Source: Oceanipulchritudo sp049975345 (GTDB lineage: Bacteria > Verrucomicrobiota > Verrucomicrobiia > Opitutales > Oceanipulchritudinaceae). Taken from it: a DNA stretch of 51,113 nucleotides. This document shows, one piece after another, positions 41,304 to 50,365 of this stretch. The stretch covers positions 1 through 51,113 of the forward strand of contig JBNGDP010000011.1 in NCBI GenBank assembly GCA_049975345.1, read 5' to 3'. The position numbers and the translations under genes were made by a program. Below the pieces are notes generated by a model. The model saw only the letters and a program-made list of their open reading frames with translations. It searched no databases and was not told where the DNA came from. Every line of letters begins with the position of its first letter. Position 1 is the stretch's first letter.

Positions 41304-43720
41304 GCCAGGTGGGATACAAGACCTGCATTCATTGCGGGACCCCCTTTTCCGCGGCCGCCCGCCGGGACTCCGATTTCTGCTGCAACGGATGTGAATACGT
41401 CCACCGCCTGATCAAGAAATCCGGACTGGAGCACTACTATGACCTTCGGGACCGCCGGATCGAACCGGTCCGTCCGGCCAACCTGCAGCCGCGCGACTAT
41501 GCATGGCTGGAAACCCGGGCCATGGAATGCGAGGCCGCCGCGGACGGCATGGCCGGGATGATCCTCGATCTGGAAGGGATTTCCTGCGTGGGATGCGTCT
41601 GGCTTATTGAAAAGGTGTTCCGGGAGCAGCCCGGGGCGGTGCGGATTGAAATCAACACCCAGTACGGACAGGTGCGCATGCAATGGCGGCCGGGAATCTT
41701 CCGGGTGGTTGATTTCGCAAGGGAAATCCAGCAATTCGGCTACGTTCTGGGCCCCCCGGGGGAGCGGCCCCAGGAGGAGAGCCGGCGCCTTGTCGGGAAG
41801 ATCGGGATTTGCGGGGCCTTTGCCCTGAACGCGATGCTCTTCACCTTGCCCCGCTACCTCGGGATGGATCCGGATTTCGCCCTCGCGCCGCTTTTCGAGC
41901 TGCTGAGCCTGCTCTTCGCCACCCTGGCCCTGCTGGCCGGTGGCAGCTACTTCATCCGGCGCGGATTCCGGGGCATTCTGCAGGGAGTCCTGCACATCGA
42001 CCTGCCGATCGCGATCGGCCTGCTGGTTGCCTGGGGAGGATCCGTGCTGGGCTGGTTGATCGGCGATGCCCGCTTCCTCTATTTCGACTTCGTGGCCATT
42101 TTCGTTTTCCTGATGCTGACCGGGCGATGGCTGCAGGAGCAGGCCCTTGAGCGCAACCGCCACCGCCTGCTGAGCCGCAACAAGGCGCCCACCGAGGCGC
42201 ATGTCGTGGCCGGGGACCTCCAAAGCGAGACCAACCAGCCGCTGGAATCACTGGCCCCCGGACAACGAATCCGGATTCTTCCCGGGGAAGTGGTCCCTAT
42301 CCTGGCGGAACTGGAGTCGGTGCGGGCCGCGTTTTCCCTGGAATGGATCAACGGGGAATCGGCGATGCGCACCCTTTCCCGGGGACAGTACGTCCCTTCC
42401 GGGGCCCAGAACATCGGGGTGGAACCGATCCTCCTGAAGGTCCGCCAGGGATGGAGTGAATCCCTTCTCGCCCGCCTGCTGGAGGCGCATCCGGCGGAGC
42501 AGCGCAACCCTTTCATGGAAGGCATCCTGAAGGCGTACCTGCTGGTTGTCCTTGCCGTCGGAACCGGTGGCGGCCTGGTGTGGGGCCTTGCCCTCGGGGA
42601 GCCCCTGACGGCGCTGCAGGTGGTCCTATCGGTGCTGGTTGTTTCCTGCCCCTGTGCCATTGGCGTGGCCTATCCCCTGGCCCAGGAATGGGCCATTCTT
42701 CATCTCAGGCGGTTCGGGATCTTCGTCCGGGATCCGGGACTGTTCGGAAATCTCCTGCGTGTCCGGGAAGTGGTCTTTGACAAGACCGGCACGCTGACCC
42801 TTGAAGCGCCGCGCCTGGCCAACCCCGAGGTGTTGGAGACCATTCCGGGACGCGACCTGGCGCTTCTCCGGGAAATGGTGAAATCCTCCCTTCACCCGGT
42901 GAGCCGGGCGCTGCGCGAGGCCCTCCTGCGGCTGGACACCTCCACTCAGGACCTTCCCGGCGACCTCCGGATCCGCGAGGAAATCGGCCGCGGCCTCGTC
43001 GCCGAATCCCCGGGCAACGGCAAATCCTGGTCCCTCGGAAAGCCCGGCTGGAAGGCGGACGGGTCCGACAAGTCCGACCCGTCCGACCACTGCCAGTTCC
43101 GCCGGGGCGGGCAACTGCTGGCGGGGTTTCGCTTTGAGGAGGCCTTGCGGGAGGATGCCCGGGAAGCGGTGGGACAGCTGGGGAAAAGCTATCCGGTCAC
43201 GATTCTCTCCGGGGACCGCATGGACAAGGTTCGGCGGATGGCGGCGGCCCTCGGCCTGCCGGAGGGGGCGGCTGTCGGGGAACAGGATCCGGAGGAAAAG
43301 GCGCGTTTCATGGAAAAGAAGGGGACGGGTCGGGCCCTCTATGTGGGCGACGGTGCGAACGATGCCCTTGCCTTTGCGAAGGCGGCGGTGCGGGGGACGC
43401 CGGCCACTCCCCACGGGCTCCTCCAGGAAAAGGCCGACTTTTATTTCACCGGGCAGGGATTGAACGGGCTTCTGCAATTGTTCCGCGTCAGCCGTCTGCG
43501 GCGGCGCGCGGTGCGCCTGGCCTTCGCCTTTGCGGTGCTGTACAATGTCGCGGTCGTGCTGATCGCGCTCGGGGGAAGGATGCACCCCCTGCTGGCGGCC
43601 ATCCTGATGCCGCTCAGCTCCGTGGCGACGATTTCGCTTGTCGCGGCGGCCTATCGCGTGGGAAACCCTTCAGGCTTGAACAGGCACCGGCATTGGCAAA
43701 GTCTAAGCGCTCGTGGCTGA
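41300..43720 (+). CDS. ccoI: Copper P-type ATPase for cbb3 assembly (CcoI/FixI type)
   Basis: 806 residues from GTG 41300, overlapping the preceding stop. N-terminus: C9, C12, C27/C28, C31 in a zinc-ribbon-like CIHCGTPF...FCCNGCEYVHRL typical of CcoI, then an HMA-type domain with GISCVGCVWLIEK (C96, C99). The core has CPCAIGVAYP near 450, DKTGTLTLEA near 494 and YVGDGANDALAFAKA. The actuator reads INGESAMR instead of TGES, a normal variant of this branch. It exports Cu+ to the periplasm for the CuB site of CcoN. A repeat-encoded insertion (residues 588-597) lies in the nucleotide-binding domain. Confidence 0.94.
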   Translation: MSQVGYKTCIHCGTPFSAAARRDSDFCCNGCEYVHRLIKKSGLEHYYDLRDRRIEPVRPANLQPRDYAWLETRAMECEAAADGMAGMILDLEGISCVGCVWLIEKVFREQPGAVRIEINTQYGQVRMQWRPGIFRVVDFAREIQQFGYVLGPPGERPQEESRRLVGKIGICGAFALNAMLFTLPRYLGMDPDFALAPLFELLSLLFATLALLAGGSYFIRRGFRGILQGVLHIDLPIAIGLLVAWGGSVLGWLIGDARFLYFDFVAIFVFLMLTGRWLQEQALERNRHRLLSRNKAPTEAHVVAGDLQSETNQPLESLAPGQRIRILPGEVVPILAELESVRAAFSLEWINGESAMRTLSRGQYVPSGAQNIGVEPILLKVRQGWSESLLARLLEAHPAEQRNPFMEGILKAYLLVVLAVGTGGGLVWGLALGEPLTALQVVLSVLVVSCPCAIGVAYPLAQEWAILHLRRFGIFVRDPGLFGNLLRVREVVFDKTGTLTLEAPRLANPEVLETIPGRDLALLREMVKSSLHPVSRALREALLRLDTSTQDLPGDLRIREEIGRGLVAESPGNGKSWSLGKPGWKADGSDKSDPSDHCQFRRGGQLLAGFRFEEALREDAREAVGQLGKSYPVTILSGDRMDKVRRMAAALGLPEGAAVGEQDPEEKARFMEKKGTGRALYVGDGANDALAFAKAAVRGTPATPHGLLQEKADFYFTGQGLNGLLQLFRVSRLRRRAVRLAFAFAVLYNVAVVLIALGGRMHPLLAAILMPLSSVATISLVAAAYRVGNPSGLNRHRHWQSLSARG
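43063..43089. repeat. Tandem 9-bp repeat inside the CcoI gene
   Basis: Three copies of GTCCGAC plus two variable bases (43063-43071, 43072-43080, 43081-43089). Translated in frame as GSDKSDPSDH, residues 588-597. It resembles the SDKSDKSD-coding repeats I recall between genes in Verrucomicrobia. Confidence 0.85.
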
Positions 43721-45257
43721 CACTGTGGAAAGATTCCGCCGGCTGACCGGTCGCAAGGGGGGCAAACCCCTTGTTCCGGCGCGCCCGCCGGTCCCCCCCC
43801 GCGAAATGGCGCTGGTCGGGTTGCTGCTGGCGAACGTCCTCTGGCTGGCGTTTGCCCTGGGCGGGGTGCGCCTGTGGGGGGAATTCACGGCCCTTGCCCT
43901 TTCCGTGGGCACCCTGCTGCTGCTGCCGAGGTGGAAAAGCGGAGAGATCGAGGGCCCGGCCAGCCCGGCCATCCGCCTCCTGAAACTGCCCCTGTTCTGG
44001 TGCGGCCTGGGGCTGTACGCGGCCTTTTTCATCCAGTCCTGGAACCTCTCGTGGAGGTATGTCATCCATCACGGCAGTCCGGCCATCATGGGCGTCGATC
44101 CATTGGTTCCGTGGCTGCCGACCGGTCTCGACACCCCGCTGGAGGAAAGCAATCCCTTCCGCTGCATGACGTACTACGCCATCCCCTGGCTGGCTTGCTG
44201 CACGGCCTGGGCGGGCCTGGCCACCCGGCGGGCGGTGGGCTGGATGCTGCACGGTCTTGCCCTCATCGGGGTGGCTTTCGCCTTCGTGGCCCTGCGTCAG
44301 CATTTCCTGGACAGTGAACTGATTCTCGGGATTTTTCAGACCGCCCGCACACGGGTGGGAACCGACATCCCGTTCTGGGGAACCCTCATCAATCCGAACC
44401 ACGGGGCCTTCTTCCTGATCCTCGCCAACGGCCTTTGCCTCGGGCTCTTCCTCTCGGGTTGGCATCGCGATTTGCGGCAGTTCAAGCACCGGGGAGGAGC
44501 CTGGCTCCTCTACCTTGGCCTGGCCTTCCTCTGCAGCTTCGCCGTGTTGATGGCCCAGGCCCGCGGGGCCATCGGGTTCCTGGTCCTGCAATGGATCCTG
44601 TTCGTCTTCATCTGCACGGTCTTTTTCCTCAAGCGGTTCGGACTGGTGGGCCTGCTGCTGCCGGGGTTCCTTTTCATGGTCGCGCTGGAAATCGGTATCA
44701 CCTTCGTCGTGAACCCGGATGTCTACGAGCAGCAGAGGGAGGAATGGATCAGGACCTTCGACCTGGTGGAAAACCCGGAGCTGGAAGCGCGCTACTACAT
44801 GCTCCAGATCGCGGGGGACCTGCTTGTGCGGAAACCTTGGTACGGCCACGGAGGGGGCAGTTGGCGCTACGTTCATCTGCCGGTCCTTGCCGATTATCCG
44901 GATTTCCACACGGAACGGATCTCATGGAAACGGAACGAGGTGACCGGCAAGCGGGAACGGCAGACAACCGTGATCTGGTTCCAGAATGCCCACGTCGATT
45001 TGCTGGAGTATCTGGTCGAATGGGGGATCGTGGGGTGCCTTTTTCCCGTGCTGGCCGGCCTCTGGCTGCTGTACCGGGGCATCCGATCCTTCCGCGGCTG
45101 GGACGTGGGCCTGGCCACCATCCTCATGTCGGTCCTGGTCGTCTTCCTCGGGACAATCGTGGAATTCCATTTCCGGATCCCGCTGGTGCTCCTGGTCTGG
45201 TGCCTGATGTTCACCCTGACCATCAAGCTGGTGGATCTGAACGCCGGGGCGCTGTAG
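43713..45257 (+). CDS. O-antigen ligase-like polytopic membrane protein
   Basis: 514 residues from GTG 43713, overlapping the ccoI end by 8 bases. About 11 membrane helices. The signature stretch GTLINPNHGAFFLILANGLCL and, in the large periplasmic loop, YGHGGGSWRYVHLP are typical of the WaaL/PglL/Wzy superfamily (O-antigen ligase family), with a big loop between helices (about residues 340-420). The enzyme would join or polymerise surface sugars. No glycosyltransferases are nearby, so the substrate is unknown. It is not functionally related to the oxidase genes it overlaps. Confidence 0.85.
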   Translation: MADTVERFRRLTGRKGGKPLVPARPPVPPREMALVGLLLANVLWLAFALGGVRLWGEFTALALSVGTLLLLPRWKSGEIEGPASPAIRLLKLPLFWCGLGLYAAFFIQSWNLSWRYVIHHGSPAIMGVDPLVPWLPTGLDTPLEESNPFRCMTYYAIPWLACCTAWAGLATRRAVGWMLHGLALIGVAFAFVALRQHFLDSELILGIFQTARTRVGTDIPFWGTLINPNHGAFFLILANGLCLGLFLSGWHRDLRQFKHRGGAWLLYLGLAFLCSFAVLMAQARGAIGFLVLQWILFVFICTVFFLKRFGLVGLLLPGFLFMVALEIGITFVVNPDVYEQQREEWIRTFDLVENPELEARYYMLQIAGDLLVRKPWYGHGGGSWRYVHLPVLADYPDFHTERISWKRNEVTGKRERQTTVIWFQNAHVDLLEYLVEWGIVGCLFPVLAGLWLLYRGIRSFRGWDVGLATILMSVLVVFLGTIVEFHFRIPLVLLVWCLMFTLTIKLVDLNAGAL

Positions 45258-45270
45258 GGCCCTCATTTGA

Positions 45271-45342
45271 ATCAGGGATGAAGGGGATGAATTTGGGTGA
45301 TTCTTGTTGTCGACATCCCCTTCATCCCCTTCATCCCTGATA
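45271..45342. repeat. Inverted repeat, family A, copy 2
   Basis: ATCAGGGATGAAGGGGATGA at 45271-45290 pairs with the right arm, about 45313-45342, which ends TTCATCCCCTTCATCCCTGA. It lies between the ligase-like gene and the helicase. The loop differs in sequence from copy 1 at 4877-4979; the arms are nearly the same. Confidence 0.85.
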
Positions 45343-45358
45343 AAGCGATCCCCTTGAA

Positions 45359-47389
45359 ATGAACTGGTCCCCCATCGATTTCAAAACCGACCTCAACGAG
45401 GAGCAATACGCGGCGGTGACGGCCCCGCCCGGCCCGGCGCTGGTTCTCGCGGGGGCAGGTTCGGGGAAGACCCGCACCCTCACCTACCGCGTCGCCTGGC
45501 TCCTTCTGGAGCAGGGGCTTTCCCCGGACCAGCTGCTTCTGCTGACCTTCACCAACAAGGCCGCGCGGGAAATGATTGAACGCGTCCAGTCCCTCACCGG
45601 CATCGGGCGGACCCCGCGCTGGAGCGGCACTTTCCATTCCATCGGGGGCCGGATCCTGCGCCAGTACGGCAGCCACATCGGTCTCTCGCCGAACTACACG
45701 ATCATGGACCAGTCGGACGCGGAATCCCTGCTCAGTTCGGTGATCAAGGAGGCCGACAAGGCCTTCCTGAAGAACAAGGAACATCCCAAGGCGAAGGTCA
45801 TCCACAGCCTCCTCTCCTACGCCCGCAACACCCGCCAGCCCTTTGGCGAACTGTTCCGCGACCGCTATCCGTGGCATGAAAAGATCCAGTCCCAGGTCGG
45901 CGGGTTTGTTCAGCTTTACGACACGGCCAAGCGGGAGCGGCAGGTCGTGGACTACGACGACCTCCTCGTCCTCTGGCTGCGCCTGCTGGAGGAATTCCCG
46001 TCCGTCCGGGAGGCCTGCCAGTCCCACTTTCCGAGCATCCTTGTCGATGAATACCAGGACACGAACATCATCCAGGCGGACATCATCGACCGGATCGGGG
46101 CGCACCACAACATCATGGCGGTCGGGGACGACGCCCAGTGCATCTACACCTGGCGGGGGGCGCTCTACGAGAATATCCGCAGCTTTCCGGAACGGCACCC
46201 GGGAACCCGCATCTACAAGATCCTCGTCAACTACCGCAGCACCCCGCCCATCCTGAAACTGGCCAACACGGTCCTGGCCATGCAACCCGGCGACGCCGGC
46301 TACCCCAAGGAGCTGGTGGCCTTCCGGAAGGGGAACGTCCGCCCCTGCATCGTTCCCCTCATGGACACGCGCCAGCAGGCGCAGTTCCTGGTCTCGCGAA
46401 TCGAGGCCCTCTACGAGGAGGGGGTCGCCCTCTCCGACATCGCGATCCTTTACCGGGCCCACTACCAGGCGCTGGACACCCAGCTGGAATTCACCCGCCG
46501 TGGTATTCCCTTTATCATTACAAGCGGCCTGCGGTTCTTCGAGCAGGCCCACGTCAAGGACTTCGTGGCCCAGCTGCGGGTTCTGGCAAACCCCGACGAC
46601 AGCCCGGCCTTCGAGCGCCTGCTCTGCCTGCTCCCGCGGGTCGGGCCGGCCACCGTCGCGAAATGCCTGGCCGTCGCGGACAAGGTCCTGCAGAAGCAGG
46701 CGGCCCGGGCGAAAACCGACGGGGACCTGTTCGAGGACGGAAGGGCCCCCGCGCGTCCCGGTTTCTTCACCGCCCTTGCCTCGACGGAGGTGGTCGACAA
46801 GCTGCCGGCGGACTGCCGGGAGGATTTCCGGAGCATGGTGGCGACCTTCCTCGAGGTGCACCCGCTGCTGCAGGGATCGGAACATCCGGAACCGGCCCGC
46901 ATTGTCGAACAGATGCTGGACGGCTGGTACGGGGATTACATCCGCAATGTCTACCCGGACTGGGAAAACCGGCTGGAGGACCTGCAGTCGATCATCAACT
47001 TCGCCTCCCGGTTCGACACCATGGCGGAGCTGCTGGCCCAGTTGGTCCTCATCAATTCGGAAACCTCGGACCGGCACATCGATCCGGAAGACGCCGCGGT
47101 GCGCATGTCCACGATCCATCAGGCCAAGGGGCTCGAGTATCCGGTGGTCTTCCTCATTTCCTGCGCCGACGAGTGGCTCCCGATCCGCCGGGCCATCGAG
47201 GAGGGGGACATCGAGGAGGAGCGGCGGCTCTTTTACGTGGCCGTCACCCGGGCCATGAACGAGCTCTACATCTCCTTTCCCATGATGCATGCCGGCCGCG
47301 GTGGCGTCCAGCGCCTCATGCCCAGCCGGTTCCTTTCCGAGATTCCAAGGGAGGATTACGAAAAGCTCTCCTTCCGGGGTGGATGGTGA
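45359..47389 (+). CDS. UvrD/PcrA-family ATP-dependent DNA helicase
   Basis: 676 residues. Superfamily 1A motifs in order: Walker A AGAGSGKTRT (about 31-40), LLLTFTNKAAREM, LVDEYQDTN, VGDDAQCIYTWRGA, the late HQAKGLEYPVVFLI and FYVAVTRAMNELYI. It unwinds DNA 3' to 5' in repair and rolling-circle replication. Somewhat short at the C-terminus compared with E. coli UvrD (720); no RNA-polymerase-binding tail is seen. It follows the family A repeat and stands in one strand with the next two genes. Confidence 0.94.
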   Translation: MNWSPIDFKTDLNEEQYAAVTAPPGPALVLAGAGSGKTRTLTYRVAWLLLEQGLSPDQLLLLTFTNKAAREMIERVQSLTGIGRTPRWSGTFHSIGGRILRQYGSHIGLSPNYTIMDQSDAESLLSSVIKEADKAFLKNKEHPKAKVIHSLLSYARNTRQPFGELFRDRYPWHEKIQSQVGGFVQLYDTAKRERQVVDYDDLLVLWLRLLEEFPSVREACQSHFPSILVDEYQDTNIIQADIIDRIGAHHNIMAVGDDAQCIYTWRGALYENIRSFPERHPGTRIYKILVNYRSTPPILKLANTVLAMQPGDAGYPKELVAFRKGNVRPCIVPLMDTRQQAQFLVSRIEALYEEGVALSDIAILYRAHYQALDTQLEFTRRGIPFIITSGLRFFEQAHVKDFVAQLRVLANPDDSPAFERLLCLLPRVGPATVAKCLAVADKVLQKQAARAKTDGDLFEDGRAPARPGFFTALASTEVVDKLPADCREDFRSMVATFLEVHPLLQGSEHPEPARIVEQMLDGWYGDYIRNVYPDWENRLEDLQSIINFASRFDTMAELLAQLVLINSETSDRHIDPEDAAVRMSTIHQAKGLEYPVVFLISCADEWLPIRRAIEEGDIEEERRLFYVAVTRAMNELYISFPMMHAGRGGVQRLMPSRFLSEIPREDYEKLSFRGGW

Positions 47390-47422
47390 GCCACCGTCTT
47401 GACGGAAAGGGCGGATTGGGAA

Positions 47423-47899
47423 ATGCTTTCCATCATGCACCGATTGATCCTTTGCCTGGCCCTTCTGCTTCTGCCGGTCCTTCAGCCCGCCGCCGGCGTA
47501 CTTATCCAATCGGCCCATTCGCGCTTCTATGAGGAGGGAGAAATCCGGCCCGTCAGCCAGTACTTCGGCTCCAGCCTTGCTGAACAGCGCTTCCGGACAG
47601 TGATCCCCAGCGACCCGGAGAATCCATCCGGGCAGTACTTCATCCTCCGGCTGGAGCGGGAGGGGGGACCAGAACCCGCCTTGGCCCGCATCAGCCTTTT
47701 CAGCTCCAACAGCAAGGACATGCGCAGGCATGAATGGAGCCTTGCCGGCAAGCCCCTGAAGGGCTGGCTCTATCTTGGCCTGACCGGGGTCGACTGGAGC
47801 TCCGGGGAAGTCAGCCCGATGGCCTGGCGGATCGAGTTGCTGGACACGGAAGGGACTCTACTGGCCGAATGGAAGAGTTTCCTCTGGGAAATGCCGTGA
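47423..47899 (+). CDS. Secreted hypothetical protein
   Basis: 158 residues from ATG 47423; ATG 47435 is also possible. A signal peptide (about 1-25, MHRLILCLALLLLPVLQPAAG) is followed by a domain rich in strands (EIRPVSQYFGSSLAEQRFRT, SGQYFILRLEREGGPEP). It has no cysteines in the mature part. I recognise no family. Its stop overlaps the GTG of the glycosylase gene (GTGA), so the two are coupled although their products act in different compartments. Confidence 0.8.
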   Translation: MLSIMHRLILCLALLLLPVLQPAAGVLIQSAHSRFYEEGEIRPVSQYFGSSLAEQRFRTVIPSDPENPSGQYFILRLEREGGPEPALARISLFSSNSKDMRRHEWSLAGKPLKGWLYLGLTGVDWSSGEVSPMAWRIELLDTEGTLLAEWKSFLWEMP

Positions 47900-48831
47900 A
47901 AAGCCGGAAATGGGAATCCCTTTGCCCGGCGCATCCCTTCCATGAACACACCCTCGCGGAAACCCTGCTGGGCGGGCAGGCCTTTCGCTGGTTCCCGGAT
48001 GCGGAGCCGCGTTCATGGACCGGGATCTGGGATCGTCATGTCGTGCGACTGCGGTTGGCGCCCGACGGAGGGCTGCAATACCGGAGCCTGACCCCGACCA
48101 CCCCGGAAGAGATCCTGCACTACCTTGGCATCGACCGGTTGGAGGGCCTGGCCCGAGACCTGCCCTGCCAATCCGATCCGGCGCTGGACCGCCTGCGCGC
48201 GAAATGGGAAGGGATCAGCCTGCTGCGGCAGCCGCCGGGGGAGACGCTGGTCGCCTTCATCTGCAGCTCCAACAAGCGGATCCCGCAGATCCGCGCCATG
48301 CTGCGGCAATTGAGCGAACATTTTGGAAAGCCCATCCCGGGGACCCCTTACCACCGTCTTCCAACCTGGCCGGAACTGGCCGCGGTTCCGGAATCCGGGC
48401 TTCGGTCCTGCGCCCTCGGCTACCGCGCCGCCCATGTGGCGGCCACCGCGACATTCCTGCGGCAGAATCCGGATCACCTGAAGAAGATTCGGGGCCTGTC
48501 CCTTGCCGATGCGCGGAAGGCCCTGCAGGCCCTTCCCGGGGTGGGGCCCAAGGTGGCCGATTGTGTCCTGTTGTTCGGCTTTGGCCGGACGGAGGCGTTC
48601 CCCGTGGACACGTGGATCGCCAAACTGATGGTGCGGCACTATCCCGATCTGGCAGGCTGGAAACGCGAGCGGATCGCCACCTTCGCCCGGCTCCATTTCG
48701 GCCGCGCCGCCGGCCTGGCCCAGCAATGGATCTTCGCTGAAAAGGGAGTACCCATGATCCCTGTCAAGCAGGTGCGCCCTTGCCGGGCGCCCATAAGAAA
48801 GCCCGGTGGAAGTCCATCCACCGGGCCTTGA
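47896..48831 (+). CDS. 8-oxoguanine DNA glycosylase (OGG1-type)
   Basis: 311 residues from GTG 47896. The N-terminal domain (HPFHEHTLAETLLGGQAFRW) and the helix-hairpin-helix LPGVGPKVADCVLLF with Lys219 and, 19 residues on, Asp238 in FPVDTWIAKL match OGG1 (K249, D268 in the human enzyme, same spacing). It removes 8-oxoguanine and nicks the strand. Bacterial OGG1 homologues exist but are less common than MutM. The last 12 codons or so (from about 48798) run through the terminator of the convergent fasciclin gene, so the C-terminus GGSPSTGP may be of recent origin. Confidence 0.92.
   Translation: MKSRKWESLCPAHPFHEHTLAETLLGGQAFRWFPDAEPRSWTGIWDRHVVRLRLAPDGGLQYRSLTPTTPEEILHYLGIDRLEGLARDLPCQSDPALDRLRAKWEGISLLRQPPGETLVAFICSSNKRIPQIRAMLRQLSEHFGKPIPGTPYHRLPTWPELAAVPESGLRSCALGYRAAHVAATATFLRQNPDHLKKIRGLSLADARKALQALPGVGPKVADCVLLFGFGRTEAFPVDTWIAKLMVRHYPDLAGWKRERIATFARLHFGRAAGLAQQWIFAEKGVPMIPVKQVRPCRAPIRKPGGSPSTGP
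48801..48826 (-). terminator. Terminator of the fasciclin gene
   Basis: GCCCGGTGGA (48801-48810) and its exact complement TCCACCGGGC (48817-48826) with a six-base loop. On the minus strand it is followed by TTTCTTAT. It is also coding on the plus strand, as the end of the glycosylase gene. Confidence 0.85.
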
Positions 48832-48850
48832 AACAGAAACAGAAACCCTG

Positions 48851-50131
48851 TTACTCAGTCGGAGGCAGGATGACGGCATCAATGACATGGATGATGCCGT
48901 TGGAAGCGACGATATCCGTTACAATGATATTGGCGTCATTGATCTTGAGCGTGCCTTCAGGGGTCACGGAGATGACCGCGTCATCCGAGTTGAACATGGT
49001 GATCGCGCCTTCCGGAGCATCGGCGGAATACACCTCACCCACAAAGACATGGTAGGCGAGAATATCGGCGAGGACGGTCGGGTTCGCGAGGAGATTGTTG
49101 ATCGTGTCCTCCCCGAGCAGCGCAAAGGCGTCGTCGGTCGGTGCGAAGACGGTCAGCCCGTCGGTCTCGCGGAGGGTTGCCTCCAGTCCGGCGGCATCAA
49201 TGGCCGCATACAACGTGTTGAAAATACCGGCATTGATGGCTGTATCAATGATGTCGGCCGGCGGCATCAGGACCTCATCGATAACATGAATGATTCCATT
49301 GCCCACCTCGATGTCGGGATCGACCACCATCGCTTTCCCATTGAGCATCACTCCGAAGGGGGTGATATCCACACGGACATCCGAGCCGTTGACCATCTTC
49401 ACAAAACCGCTGGTGGAAGCACCACTGAGCAGATTCACGGCACCGAGACCGAGCATGTCCGAAGTGATCCGGCCGGGCACGACGTGATAGGTCAGGATGT
49501 CAGCCAATGCGGCCTTGCTGTCGGGATTCGTCAACAGGTCATCCAGCGTGGCTGTATCGATTTTGGCGAACGCGCTGTTGAGGGGGGCAAACACGGTGAA
49601 GGGCCCTTCCCCGTCGAGGGTTTCGACCAGATCAGCGGCGACAACGGCGGCGACCAGAGAACTGAAATCCTCTATGCTGGAGGCCACATCCACTATACTG
49701 TCGATTGTGGCTTTCGGCAAAAGGACCACCTCCCCCGCACGGTTGACGAAGATCCGGGGAGTGGCATCAGGACCATCCACCCCAGGCACGTAGAAAAACC
49801 ACGTGGCCCCCTGGACGAAAAACTGTGGGAAAAGGGTGGGCGTTGTGAATATGAATCCGGTAAGATCCCCGCCAAGGGCGGCCAGATTCGGATCATAAAT
49901 CCAGAACCAGCTTTCACGGGCGAAAATGTACACGTCACCGTGTTCTTCATGGCGGTACCAGCCCTCATTAACGAGTTCCCCGTCGAGGGGAGTCACGGTC
50001 CCGAACCATGTGGTAAAGGACCCGTCACCATTGTCAACCGCGTCCTGGAGTGTAAGCGCAAGCTGGCCTTGCAGAGCGCTTGCCCCGGCAAACAGGACAA
50101 TCGCGAAAATGAGTTTATTTAGTTTTTTCAT
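48851..50131 (-). CDS. Secreted protein with two fasciclin (FAS1) domains
   Basis: 426 residues from ATG 50131 with a strong GGAGG site seven bases upstream. Signal peptide about 1-22 (ends ASALQG). Residues about 25-145 hold a domain with WYRHEEHGDVYIFARESWFW, familiar from other verrucomicrobial secreted proteins (no named function known to me). Two FAS1 domains follow (about 150-285 and 285-425), each with the block FTVFAP or LTVFAP and the YHVVPG or YHVFVG end, and a final GIIHVIDAVILPP. FAS1 domains mediate adhesion to surfaces or matrix. Confidence 0.92.
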   Translation of the reverse strand: MKKLNKLIFAIVLFAGASALQGQLALTLQDAVDNGDGSFTTWFGTVTPLDGELVNEGWYRHEEHGDVYIFARESWFWIYDPNLAALGGDLTGFIFTTPTLFPQFFVQGATWFFYVPGVDGPDATPRIFVNRAGEVVLLPKATIDSIVDVASSIEDFSSLVAAVVAADLVETLDGEGPFTVFAPLNSAFAKIDTATLDDLLTNPDSKAALADILTYHVVPGRITSDMLGLGAVNLLSGASTSGFVKMVNGSDVRVDITPFGVMLNGKAMVVDPDIEVGNGIIHVIDEVLMPPADIIDTAINAGIFNTLYAAIDAAGLEATLRETDGLTVFAPTDDAFALLGEDTINNLLANPTVLADILAYHVFVGEVYSADAPEGAITMFNSDDAVISVTPEGTLKINDANIIVTDIVASNGIIHVIDAVILPPTE

Positions 50132-50365
50132 AAGACCTCCACTATAATTCAAGGAAATGGAAATCTCCGGTAAAGAGTGTCAAACGGCCCGAATTCAGGA
50201 TTTGCGGCGAAATCGGCCGATCGTTTGCCTCCCAAAATGGCGGTAGTCGCTTCGCCCGGTAGAACACCCGACCAAGGGATTATGAGCGGGGACAGACTTT
50301 GGAAATTTCAGATTGAAAATATTGCTTTTATTTTTATATATATACATTTCTGTTAATTTAAAACT
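50132..50365. promoter_or_regulatory. AT-rich divergent promoter region
   Basis: 234 bases between the fasciclin gene (minus) and the AbiEi-like gene (plus). The part from about 50310 to 50365 is markedly AT-rich (TTTTATTTTTATATATATAC), unlike the GC-rich surroundings, and ends in TTAATTTAAAACTATG at the AbiEi start. A -10-like TATATA lies here, but no convincing -35 is fixed. On the minus strand GTTTGACACTC may be a -35 for the fasciclin gene. Confidence 0.35.

Noticed and set aside
45272..47731. 819-residue open frame on the minus strand
   Set aside because: Antisense of the UvrD/PcrA helicase, which has every helicase motif. The frame starts and ends in repeats or neighbouring genes.
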